Assembly (NCBI RefSeq): GCF_958298935.1
Contig: NC_084922.1
Coordinates: 45,667,958-45,731,957 of the forward strand
DNA: 64,000 nucleotides
From: Phragmites australis
Lineage: Eukaryota > Streptophyta > Magnoliopsida > Poales > Poaceae
Direction of reading: 5' to 3'
The position numbers were made by a program, and so were the translations under genes. Below, piece by piece: positions 39,384 through 51,211 of this stretch. How positions within the stretch are numbered: the stretch's first letter is position 1; every line of letters starts with the position of its first letter. The notes beneath the pieces were generated by a model, which did not search any database, had not been told where the DNA came from, and saw only the letters and a list, made by a program, of their open reading frames with translations.

Positions 39384-39614
39384 TGTTAAGATATTCTACC
39401 ATAGATGTTGTATTCTATAGATAGAATTGTTGTTTACATATAGAAGTAGCGGTATTGCCGAGATCGCTCAGGTTTGACGTTTAAGATGTACACATTGTAA
39501 TCTTATCTGTATGTGCCTATATATACATAATATGGCCTCCCTTAGATGTATACGTTTCAGATCCCATCTCACATGGCATCAGAGCCACCTTCTCCAAGCA
39601 CGTCTAGGATCACA

Positions 39615-40616
39615 TGGCGTTGTCATCATCAAGTTCCATCCTCGGTGCATCATCTTTTGGCCACCCTATGTCGGAGAAGCTAACCCGAGGTAATTTCCTA
39701 GTTTGGAGAGCTCAAGTCATGCCAGCAGTTTGAGGAGCGTAGCTGACTGGCTACTTGGACGGATCTAAAACAATCCCGGCTAAAACAGTCACCATTGCGA
39801 AGGAGAACAAGACCACAAAGGAGGCTGACAATCCGGCATACGCACAATGGATTGCCAAGGATCAACAGGTCCTCGGGTATCTCCTCTCCTTTGTGTCATG
39901 GGAGGTTTTGGTGTAGTGGCACATCTTGAAACTATTGCTGTAGTTTGGAAGGCGATCGGTAAGATGTATTCATTGCTGCCAAAGTCATGAATTGTGCAAA
40001 TCCGCTCCCAGCTCTCTAGGGAGCAAAAGGGTGATGCAACGCCAGCTACCTACTTCACCAAGATGTAAAGTCTCTCAAATGAGATGGCAATGGCTGAAAA
40101 AAAAAACTTAACAACAATGAAATTGTATTGTATATCCTTGCAGGGTTGGATGTTGACTACAATGCATTTGTCTAAAGTGTGACCAGCAAGGATGAGATTT
40201 CCTTGAGTGATCTTTATGTGCAACTCCTTTTGTATGAGGCCCACTTGAACCTTGAGGCCGATGGGAGTCACTTCCATTCATCGACCAATGTTGCAGCACG
40301 CGGAGGTCGTGGCCGTGGTCGTGGTCATGGCTGCGGTGAAGGTAGGGGGCATGGTGACCGTGGACGAGGAGATGGACCAAGCCCCCTCTGTCAACTTTGT
40401 TCCAAGGAGCGGCACACGGTCCATAGTTGTTGGAAGAGGTTTGATCATCCCTTTTCCGGAGAAGATGCATCATTCCAGAAGTCAGCAACAACTGTTGTCA
40501 CGTCATATGGTGTCAATACTAACTGGTACACAAATACTGGAGCAACAGATCACATCACTACTGAGCTTGAGAAGCTTGCGACTCGTGAGAAATACAATGG
40601 GCAGGATCAATTCTGA
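39615..40616 (+). pseudogene. Copia gag and protease start, broken
   Basis: It begins MALSSSSSILGASSFGHP with the GNFLVWRAQVMPAV block. Several stops follow (for example TGA at 39731-39733). The [15 protein letters not shown] basic stretch and the CCHC knuckle [14 protein letters not shown] come next. Then [12 protein letters not shown] is the protease site, with Asn in place of the catalytic Asp. It fuses directly to the RT/RNase H remnant near 40612. Confidence 0.7.
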
Positions 40617-41179
40617 TGATATACATTGGATAGCGGTCAAAAGAATTTTGAGATATCTTAGTGGTACTCTTGATTCTAGGTTGAAGATTAAGAAATCAAC
40701 ATCAACATTGGTTAGTGCTTTTTCAGATGCTGATTGGGCACGATGTTCTGATGATAGAATGTCTACATGAGGCTTCCGTTGTGTTCTTGTGTTTTAATCT
40801 TGTGTCTTGGAGTGCACGCAAACAAGCAATAATCTCCAGATCAAGCACTGAAGCAAAGTATAAGGCATTAGCCAATGCTACAACTGAGATCATTTGGGTG
40901 CAAACTTTGCTCAAGGAGCTTTGTGTGGCTCAGCCGAAAGTAGCGATTCTTTGGTGTGATAACATTGATGCTACTTATCTTTTTGCCAACCTAGTATTTC
41001 ATACAAGAACTAAGTATATTGAAGTGGATTATCACTTTGTCAGAGAAAGAGTAACACATAAACTTCTAGATATTCGATTTATATCTTCAAGAGATCAAGT
41101 GGTCGATGGCTTTATGAAAGCATTGACAGGAAACAAGATGAATTACTTCAAGATCAATCTCAACTTGTGTAAGTTGTGA
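40617..41179 (+). pseudogene. Copia RT end and RNase H, broken
   Basis: [16 protein letters not shown] and FSDADWA are the end of RT and the RNase H start, then a frameshift near 40765. [34 protein letters not shown] and the [14 protein letters not shown] block complete RNase H. The ending KINLNLCKL sits just before the polypurine tract. Confidence 0.8.
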
Positions 41180-41383
41180 TTGAGGGGGCCTGTTAAGATA
41201 TTCTACCAAACGTGTTGTATTCTATAGATAAAATTATTGTTTATAGATAGAAGTAGCGACATTGCCCATATTGCTCAGGTTCCTTGACGTCCAAGATGTA
41301 AACATTGTAATCTTATCTATATGTGCCTATATATACATAATGCGACCTCCCTTGGATGTATACACTTTAGATCCCATCTCACA

Positions 41384-44300
41384 AGCCGATTAGTAGGAGC
41401 GACAAGGTCTCGTTTTTCTCCTTTCCTCTCTCCTCCGCCTCATCTAGCAAGATGACATGGCGGTCGATACGATTACTTGCTCTTACAACTAAGACAGAGG
41501 AACCAACAGCTCTACACACATAGACACCTGGTAATTACTAGGGTTGGAATCGGCTCCTCTGATGTTGCTAAGCAAAGGCAGAGATGAACAGTACTATGAA
41601 CATTAATTTGTGAGAGCATGAACAATAATTTGCAGTGAAATGCTATAGCTCGTGCACTGTTTTACTATACATGAATATTGTAATGATATTGTAGCACTAA
41701 TCTGGATAGTTCATTTCCAATCCAAGCAAAGTCACAGTACTAATCACTCTCTGACTTTGCTTAGTAAATCAAAGGAGCTGTTCCCCAGGGCCCATATGCA
41801 GTGCAGAACTACAGCATCTGCAGTTGTGTCATAAACACACGTGCCAACTCTGACAAGCTATCATCAAACTAAGTTTAAGATGGGCAAGCATCCGATATGG
41901 TGCCTCCAGTACAGTATAGACTACAGAGCCGCATCCATGAGACAGTTAGACCAAACCCAACAGGTTCCCTTCGTGGTCCAGATTCCCGTCGTGAAGGAAT
42001 TCCCGTTCCCTTCAGCGCTCCCAACGGTTTCCCTTCACGGTTCCCTTCACGACGGGATTCCCAGGGTCATTCCCTTCAGGACGGGATTCTCTCTCCGTTC
42101 CCTTCGCGATTCCCCTCGAAGGGAAGCTGTTGGAGATGAGAGGAAATAAAGGGAATGGGAACGGAAAAGGGAACGAAATGAATGGAATATGGTTGGGGGT
42201 AGTCTTAGCAGATTTGAGCTCCTAGGTTAGCTTTCACTTGCTGCTCGTCAAAAAATTACAAAAGAAGTTAGCTTCACTTGTCAAAATGCAGAAGCATTGC
42301 CATGGGTGAAGCCAACACATATATGAGGGGGTGTTTGTGTATTTACTGTTCATCATAACTATAGTAAATTACTATTTATTATAACTATTATTAATAGTAT
42401 TTTTGGATAGGAGGGGTGCCCTGGCTCCGCCAGTGAGCATTGCCATGTACCACTCAATTGCTGCTCACCGAAAACCACAGCTTAATGCCATGATGTGGAC
42501 CATGATAGGTACTGCTACAACACAATAACCTAATAAGTCATCAACAGTGTACGTAACTACTGATCGATGCCCCTATCTAGGTGAGGAGTGTAGCTGCTCT
42601 AAAAAAAAGGGGGCGGGAGGGAGGAGCGTAGCAAGGACAAGGAGCACAAAACGGTGTCCATGAGTATTGTGCTAAGCTTCAGCAGGGTTGAATGAAGAAG
42701 ACTCAACTATGACTTCAAAAAAGTTACAACTTTCAAGTCCTCAGGGCCATCATGCCGTCCATGACGCATAGGCCTCCGATCGAACACCATAAGTTTAATT
42801 CAGTTCTTTTTGCCCCAAACCAAAAAGTGCAGCCATTTAATCGCAAACGCGTGCAGTACTCAAGCATACGATATGATCATATATATAGTTAGTACGTACT
42901 TGCCATCGAACTCGTATTATTGCAGCGATCAGGATGGACCTTGGCCATATCTCTAGCACGACCAACTAATAATGGAGTTATATATAGCAACTAAACACCA
43001 CAGTGCCAACAGAAAAAACTAACCATTTTCATAAGGTAGTAAGCTTTTAGCTTTCCCATATCGCCATTATCAAGAACCAAGCTTATTTTAGGTGCATATT
43101 CTGCTTTATTGATAGCACATGTAGTTCCTCTCCTACATGTCGTTCATATCCATTGATTTGCTGCTGCTGCTTCTTCTTCTTCTTCTTTTTGAGGGGGGGG
43201 GGGGGGGGGGGCGAGAATCATCGATTTGCATTGCCACTAGTTGATGATAGAATTGAATACTTGCACGAACGAACGCTGTCCCAAGGTAGGTGTACCATTG
43301 GCGTCAAGAGAAAAGCAAGATGCCCAAGTCTTCCCCTTCCCTTTTCCTTTATTCTTGGATAAATAAAGGAGGTTGCCATTTTGATATCTAAGAAATGGTT
43401 AACCCCCTTTTAAGCATGAGGTGGGAGAAGGATGGTGCAACCACCAACAGAGCTATGTAAAGGATAGAGTATAGACATGCATCCAAACGGAGTTCGCACC
43501 GTGTGCCACGCTAGGTGTATAAAAATGACTGCAAAGGTACCCAACTATACGAACTAACAAGTAACTGAGCCAGCGAGGTTGTTTCATATAAAAAAAAAAG
43601 GGCTTCTAATTGACGGTCGATGCATGCCAAATAATCGTCGTCATAACTCTTAGCCCCTAACTACTAAAGAAAAGAGACGAGAAAGCAATCACTAAATTCG
43701 CCTAGGCACACGTTCAACTCCTGCTGGCCATTCAAACCCCGCGTCTTCACGTGGGAAAGACTTTCGTTCGCTTCGCAAAAAATGGTTAATTCAGATGTGC
43801 CGCCTCGAATCAGCTTAGCAGCTTATTACTATTCGACTCATTTTTTCTGCGCGCTAAGCTATTATCTGTATCGTTCGTTGTCACCACATCGCCTCCCTTG
43901 CGATCTTTTCTTCTTGGTTGTGTACCGGTGCCAAGCGCATGGACTGAGTTGACCACTAGTGGAGTGAGGAGGAACGAACGGTTCGCAACTTGTGGTGGTA
44001 CGGAGCAGTACTACTTTACCAGCAGTAGTAGCTAGGGGACGCAGGCGCCTGGTCAAGCGTTGTTGGTCCAGCTAGCCGAGCTGGCGAGCTGATCAGAGGA
44101 GCATCTCCGCCATGTGCCCCCAGCGCCGAGACGGATACGAGCAGCGAGCCAACGTAGCGCCAGACCTCACAGCGGAAACCCGCTGGCGCCAGGCTGCGGT
44201 GTGCGTGGGCGCCATGTGCCACGGCCGGGGCCCGGGCCGATGCCAGGATGGACGGACGCCTGGCCGCGCCGCGCGCCAAGATCTGCAGAAACAGCGCCTC

Positions 44301-45331
44301 GTCTCGTCGACTTATCAGTATCACACAGCTTTGTCCGATCCATCCAAACGACGCTGCTGGTCGCGAGTCCTCGTCGTGAAAAATCGAGTCCGGGAGACGG
44401 AAGGCGGACGGGAGAAGCGAGGCGGCGGCGGCGGCGGCGGCGACGAAGAATGTTGGCGCTCATGATTGGGCCCTCGATAATGCGTGGACCGTGGAGCGCC
44501 AAGGAACGTGCGTGCGGTTCTGTGCTGTGGTCCATGGCTCGAGAGTCGAGTAGTGACCAAGCGACGGCTTTCGGCGCAAACTTTTAGCGTATCGGCGAGT
44601 GCAATCGCCGATCCATTGACCCCAGGGTGTTGGTTACTTGGCCGGAGTTTTCTGTGCGCGTTGGTGACATCGGCAGGGCTGTAGCATGTGAGGAAACCAC
44701 ACTCTGCGCAGCAGTAGCGTGCAGGCATGTTCTGTTTCCGTGTGCACACATGCTCTCAATCACGCAGCTCGCACAGCAGGTCCGAGGGTCCGACGGCCGG
44801 AGAATAGCTGCGCAAGCAGATGGCTCCCACTTCTGGCCCAACAAATCCAAGCGACGAACCGTGTGGGAGAACGAGTGAACAACGATGACGAGCTAGTCAG
44901 CGTCGCTTTCCTACTTTTGTCTACTCTTGACTGCTTGCAAGTTGTACAGGACTCCAGCTCCAGAGCAAGAGGATCGATGTAGCACGAAAGAAAGATGGAC
45001 TAGAAGAAGAGGTGACCCAATATCCCAGAAGCGAGCGGTCACAGGCCAATATATCCATGGTCCATATAATGTAATGGCATAATTCATACATGAAAAAGAG
45101 CAAGCTTTCAGGGGTTACAAGTTTCATACATGAAGAAATGTACAGATTTACAATGATGGAACTTGGCTTGCTGAACACATGCAAGACTATTCACTTTATT
45201 ACCCCCTAGCATAGGGGTTACGATAGTTTTTTCTTTCTTTCTACAGCTTATTGTTCATAATTCGTACCAGCCTGGGAGCGCTGAAGAAACGAAACAGGAG
45301 TTTCGCAATTCGTACCAGCCTGATCACTAGA
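41384..45331. other. Long spacer
   Basis: No gene recognised over about 4 kb. 41960-42180 has repeated TTCCCTTC(A/G)(C/G)GACGGGATTCCC-like phrases that look like a decayed MITE. 44100-44460 is GC-rich with (GGC)n, and its open frames on both strands look like composition effects. Confidence 0.4.
43170..43211. repeat. CTG and TTC microsatellites next to a 19-base G run
   Basis: (CTG)3-4, (TTC)6, a T run, GA, then 19 consecutive G (43193-43211). Confidence 0.9.
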
Positions 45332-48300
45332 TTACAGCTTTGACATGGGGCGGCTCAGAGTTGCTTCAATAGTTCCGTGCGGCTCATCCGTCGGCAAGTA
45401 CACATCATCAGCAAACTGTTAAACACATATATATTTCAGTTTAATCAGATAAGATATGAAAGCTCTGAAGCATTTTAAGTTGGAACGCCCGACGTCTCTT
45501 TCGTGAACTTGTGTGCTTGCAGAAACATTATTAAAAATTGATGTGGGCAGACAATATGGCAGTCTCTGCAAGTATTCACTCAATCCAGGAACCCAGCACA
45601 GTTATATGGACTACAGCAGCATAAATCAGTTAAGAGAAATCCCTTTTCACTAAGAAAAGAGAGTTATTCGAAATGAAAATTTTCATCGTGAAATAAATCC
45701 ATCATTTTGAGTGCCATTACTGTTAGGGATAGCCCAAACAACCTAGGAATAAGCCTATGTAAAGCATCGGGCCGATCCAAACAATGGCATGTGATGTAAA
45801 TCATGTACCCCACTGAGAGCAAAAAAGGAAATTTATCCCCTCCCCATCCATGTATACAAGACTCTAAAGGGGTCATGAGCTCTGAAGCTCTGAAGCTCAT
45901 TTGAGAATCACTCTATTCTCTCCCATGTTGGGAAGAAATCCCCAACAATTACTTCCATTGAAGTCAGGAAACAAAGCAACGAATTCCATTTTTATCTGAA
46001 TCTTTTTTATTTAGCTAATTAGGGTATGGGGGCTCCAACGCTTCTCTACCTAAATAGACCTCAAGAGTGTATTTGAATTACAACTGTCAGGATGCATTTT
46101 AACTGAAGGGAAAATGCAATACTATCCATAAGAAGAAAATATAAGCAAGGAGAAAACAACAAAAAGCCATATAGTATACAGTTCATATCCCTCTTACCTT
46201 CACCAACCCTGAATTTTCTTTGCTCGACAAGTTGACAGGAAGAAAATGAAGATTGGGCATTCTAAGCTGAATTGATGATATGTCTGGGAACCTTTAAAAT
46301 GTGCATATATATTCAGTGTCACTCATAAAAAGAGAAGTATACATACAGAAAAGCACTCAAACGTAATTAGAAAAATTACATACAGGCAATGACCAAATCA
46401 AAGCTACTACCTGGTAAGAACTTCTTTGGCCATGAGGTATAGTGTATTCTGTACTGATGGACTATACACCCCGACATCAGGAGGACCAAAGAATGTTTCT
46501 GCCAGAACCCTCTTTACATCCTGGTATCTTTGGGTAAAGCAGAACGGCTTTGATGGGAGCTGGGAAACATGTTCAAAAGGATACCTGTATACAAAAGAAA
46601 AAAGGGTGGAAGCCAAGCACTGTGATAAATAACTGGATAGGCCCTACCTCATTCTTGCCATTTTGCAAGAATTCCCTAAAGCAAAAGGTAATAGCAAAAA
46701 TATAATCTACAGTAATGGCTTGTCCAAGAAACTTGTAACAGCAGTGTTTCTCAACTGTATGTAAAGGCAACGACTGAAATAGTTAAAGACAATCTGAGAA
46801 CCGACTTATTTTTCTGTTCTTGAATATTCATAATTATTGATGAAGGTTAAGTACTAAAACTGTGGAAAATTATGAATATAGAGGGCAATGGAATTTCTCA
46901 GGGAGAAGGAAAGAGAATCACACCTCCACCAAGCAGTTACTTCTGTTGCTACTATCCTTTCTCTTGTATCTGAAAGAAGTGTATAGCGATCCCTCACAAA
47001 CCCTTCAAACCCAGACTGAGACAAAGTAGTCAAAAGTTTAGCGTCTACTATTTGCAGCCTATTTCTGTAAAACTGAAGAAAAACAGATCTAGTTGATTTA
47101 AGACTTTTGTTTTGGGTGAAACTTCAGCTAACAAAGTGCCGGTCTGCAACAATTGTATTAAATCCCTGCAATCACCACAGAGCTTATAACCTCCATCTAA
47201 TTCAAGAATCTTCTGCAAGGACCATTTCATGAGTATATATTATCAGGTAAAACTACACATTTCTTCCTATATAGGGCCAGTCTGCGATTGATGCACCAAT
47301 CAGTGCTTCCCTAGGAGACAACATCCTGCCTTACCAATTTATCCTGCCGATTAGGTGCTAGGTGCTGGTCTGCCGCTTGACTAGAGCCTTGTCCCAAGGA
47401 AACACTGGCTAATATCGGTCTAAATCACATCATAATCCCAAACTTCTGCAGCTAGGACACACTAGCACACTGGTTTATACAAAACTAGGCGAGCTCAAAC
47501 AGAGACAAAGAGTAGAAGATAACATGGTGTAGCATTTAAATGGGAATGATGGCCTGAGGACCACGAAAAAGAAGTTGAAAAAAAATACCTGTGTTGTCTT
47601 TAGCAGCGAGTATCCTTGGATTCCAGAATTTATAACCAGGCTTCCAGATTTTTTCACAATGACCTCTGTGCTGTGCTTCTCAACACCAACTTTGAACCCT
47701 ATGAAGCAGTAGTACATTATGTCGAGCTATCAGGTAACTTTGGAAAAATTCATATATAAGTGATCTCTTGTACAAAATAGTCGGAAGGGACATCTCTCCC
47801 TTCCGATGGCATTTTATGTTTAAGTGTTCTCTTGAACCTTATGTAAAATTTGGCATTCAAAGCTAAAAAGATGTGGTCACCATGAATAAATGTCATTCAG
47901 CTATATACTAAAATAAAATTGATTCTTGAATTAGATGAACAAAACTGTCCACGTCACTCTTTATTCCATTGTACAACTCCTAGTGGATTCAACTTGGAAA
48001 GAATCGTGGTATAGGTGAGATCCTGGATTCCTGATATGGGCCCGAGGCTAACAGGTCACTTTTACTTAGTCTGTAACACATTTGGAAACTGAAAATTATT
48101 TTTTTAAAATAAAATATTCTTATATTTAGTGTTACGGAACAGCATTATAGCAAAGAGAATCGTTTAAAAGAGTTGGAAATGGATCAAACTTTGTAATTTA
48201 TGTGAGCGACTTGCGTCCATTGAGCATTAGCTCTTTCAAATCCCCTATGCTAAATGCAGCAAGTACATGGTATGAGTATGATGTGAGCTATGTGTGTTAA

Positions 48301-49241
48301 GAATTCAGATCCTTGGCATATTTCGACAGGGCGTGCCAATGAGAAAAGCTATTGATGGTGAGAGTGACAGGTATTTTGACCCAAACTCAAAGATGCGAAG
48401 TGGCAAGTGAAGCTTTCGATATGAGACACGACTACACGAGGATAGGGGATTGACTCCAAGAATCCATGAAAGTTGGACATATTTGTCTGGTTTTGTCAGG
48501 GACCATTTTAACAGCACTTGCTTCGTATTGATCTGTAGGCAAACGTCCCAATTTCTAAGTTTGTCGGATCCTAGTATCCTACCGTCGAGAAACATTTTAT
48601 CTTAACCAAACGTTCACGCCTCTTCTTCATCTAATATATCGGCAGAATCAATCAAACAGCAAGAATAACCCAGAAGCTTTCTCACCATGCGAATGTGGTT
48701 TGCCGTCTACATATACACGCTCCCATGGGCGCTCCACGATGGTCACCGTAGCCTCCGAGATCTGCTCAAACACGAACGCGCCGAGAATATCCATAAAAAT
48801 CCCACCTTTTCCCCACAGTGGCAAATCCGCATACAAGTCTCGAATTTCTCTACCTGAGGATACAACGAGGTGAAATGTCTTCCAAGAATCACCGCGAATT
48901 CCTCCATGGACACCACTTCCGTGCACTCCTTCGCCTTGACGTACACCTGCCCAAAGAAAAGCCGTACCAAATCAGCCGAGAATCTGCAAGAGCCGCCGCT
49001 GGCGCAAGAAAGAAGGCGAAAAGAGAGAGGGGGTACTTACGGTGTTCTTGATGGAATCGGTGGCGACGATGGCGGAGTTGTCGCTGGAGGTGTAGGAGGG
49101 GAGGCAGTCGGAGACGACGCTGACGGCGACGTTCCACTCGACGATGACGTCGCCGCCGGCCGCGGCGGGGCGGCCCCAGACGCGGGAGACGCGGACGCCG
49201 GACTTGCCGTGCTGGCCCTGGAGCTGGAAGCGCTCGGCCAT
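45332..49241 (-). CDS. UOX: Urate oxidase (uricase), peroxisomal, 8 exons
   Basis: Oxidises urate to 5-hydroxyisourate with O2 and water, releasing H2O2, in purine breakdown in the peroxisome. Exons, minus strand: 49041-49241, 48854-48946, 48686-48761, 47589-47698, 46924-47015, 46411-46584, 46198-46291, 45332-45415. All introns are GT-AG, phases join, and the product is 307 residues, the usual plant length. Visible motifs are the HGK lysine (K13), VATDSIKNT with the active-site Thr (about T61), FTSLYPQ, the PHSHGF block, WWRYPFEHV, and PNLHFLPVN with the His (about H264). The C-terminal SKL is a type-1 peroxisome signal. Start ATG 49241 gives MAERFQLQGQHGK, as in other plant uricases. No disruption is seen, so the gene is probably functional. 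Confidence 0.95.
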
Positions 49242-51103
49242 GGCCACTGCACACTGCCGAGATCTGACTCTGTTGTGTGATATGCGGCGCGACTCTGATG
49301 CGATGCGATCGGTGGCTGCTCTGCGCCGAAGGCATGAGTACGGGATGCATTTTGTAGGCGAGCGCGGGGCAACTGGGATCCTCTGACTCTCATTTCTCCC
49401 TGTGAGCCGTTGAATCCTCAGATGGATGTATGATATTTGTTGCTACAGTATCATGCCTCTCTCATAAATTACTTCACGAGATCTGGATTCGAGTGCGGGG
49501 CCCGGCTACAGCGGGCGAAAGTGGCGTGCTCCACGCTTGCACTCTGTTTCGGTCTATAGTGTAGCGAGCAGATACCTCGGCTCGGAGAGAATCTGGATGA
49601 CAGTGCTGGCCCACACGTCGGTGGGGCAACTCCAAAAAAGTAAATCCCAGTGGCACATCCGCCGCACGCTTGCTCCAATTTGTAAAGTTCGTACCCACAA
49701 AAATCATTACTAGGCTTACGCCGCCTACTTGTGGGATGTCTGTAAGAGAGGATTTTGCATAGGACTTCTAAGGTCCACTCCAAATTTGAAGTTTTGATCC
49801 CTAACCGCTTTAGCGAATTAATCTTGTAGTTTGCTTGTAAGATTTTGAAATTCTGTAATTTCAGCAAAGTTTAGTGCTTTAATTTTTTGGATTCATTATT
49901 GACGTGAAGTACCCTGTACATCTAAGATTGCCCGCATTTCATCAGGACATGAAGCTGAGATGCCTCCGTCCCGTCCCTGACTAGGCGTTTCGTCGAGCAA
50001 CTCTAGCCTGAGCTGTGAACACTGAAGAAAACAATTCCAGTGCCGAAACAAACCCACTACTTGCACGCAGTTTTCGATCGGTTTTTAAAAACCCCGCACA
50101 CTGTTTTCTGTAACTGCTGCAGCCCACTGTTTTCGTTGGATGATGGCGGCTGCTTCGAACAGGACGCGATTTGCTGACGGATTAATTTACCCATGAACTC
50201 CACCACAGTCCAACATCTGCTGAATCATCGGATGATCATTGACCCATGCTAATGTCAGCTGCTGAATCATCGGATGGTCATTGACGGATAAATTTACCCA
50301 TGAACTCCACTAGAGGCCAACAGCTGCTGAATCATCGGATAATCATTGACACATGCCAATGTCAACAGTTTGATGCAAGCTGGCCAAAATCCAAAAGGTA
50401 TATTGCAAAAATAGATAATACTAGTTACGTACTTGTACGTTGCAACGGGAAATGAATATTTTCACACAAGATATTATAGTTGAATGGATGAAACACTTAC
50501 AAAGTAACTGATTCAACATATTCCAGCAAACCAATTACATGTAAAGTTGGAATCGAGGTGAGCTACTCTAGTGATCAATGAGGTTTTTGTGGGGTTCGAT
50601 TGGACGAGCGTGAGAGCAAGAAAAGGGTTGGGTGGACATGGCGAAGCAGCTAGAGGAATAACGGAGATCTTAAGTAATCGATGCTTATTGCTCTAGAGAT
50701 CTAAGTAACCGATGCTTATTGCTAGGTAAGCTCTTGTATTGCTTGTATTCAAATGTGTTACAGTATATACCAACAAGGCAATGAGCTATGTATAGGTACC
50801 AGCAAGTGACATGAATAACTTCTACACGCCATTCAAGTGATGATCCACACTACTTAGTTACATGGAAGGAAATGGCAAGGTTCTCATTAGAAGAAAAAAA
50901 AATAAAGGTCTAAGGTCTACACGAAAGTAGACATACATTGCACTTCCAATTACTTAGTTAACAAGCAGGTGAATAATGCAGATCAGAAAGAACAAGAAAA
51001 TTATAAGATGTATGGTGATACCAATATCAAGTATTACATCAAGCAACCTGCCAAAGTATAGTTTTTTTTATGACATAAGCACTGAATACTCCAGTCTACT
51101 GTC
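49242..51103. other. Uricase upstream region and spacer
   Basis: 49242-49500 should hold the uricase promoter; no clear TATA box seen. Further on, no gene. A two-copy tandem repeat lies at 50184-50395, and a possible Helitron 3' end at 50421. Confidence 0.45.
50184..50395. repeat. 107-bp tandem duplication
   Basis: AATTTACCCATGAACTCCAC starts at 50184 and again at 50291. TGCTGAATCATCGGAT occurs three times in this stretch (twice in the first unit, once in the second). Confidence 0.85.
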
Positions 51104-51211
51104 ATTACACACTTCAGTGGTTCGGTCGAGCGAGGTGTGTGGTCCTCGTTAGGGGGGGATTCAAGATCCTTCGTGCAGGTGGTAAAAGAGCCCCATCGCG
51201 TAGCTCAGAAA

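Larger units (their letters stand above)
39384..41383 (+). mobile_element. Internally deleted copia retrotransposon, 2,000 bp
   Basis: The 5' LTR (39384-39573) and 3' LTR (41191-41383) both run TGTTAAGATATTCTACC to ATCCCATCTCACA. TGGCATCAGAGCC follows the 5' LTR (initiator-Met tRNA primer-binding site), and TTGAGGGGGCC precedes the 3' LTR (polypurine tract). Between them are gag with a zinc knuckle, a protease start and the RNase H end. Integrase and most of RT are missing. Flanking five bases (CGTCA, AGCCG) do not match. Confidence 0.88.

Noticed and set aside
44112..44587. Overlapping frames on both strands in a GC-rich stretch
   Set aside because: (GGC)n and GC bias produce open frames in several phases; no domain.
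48305..48595. 96-codon minus-strand frame
   Set aside because: Falls in uricase intron 3 and is not part of the conserved protein.
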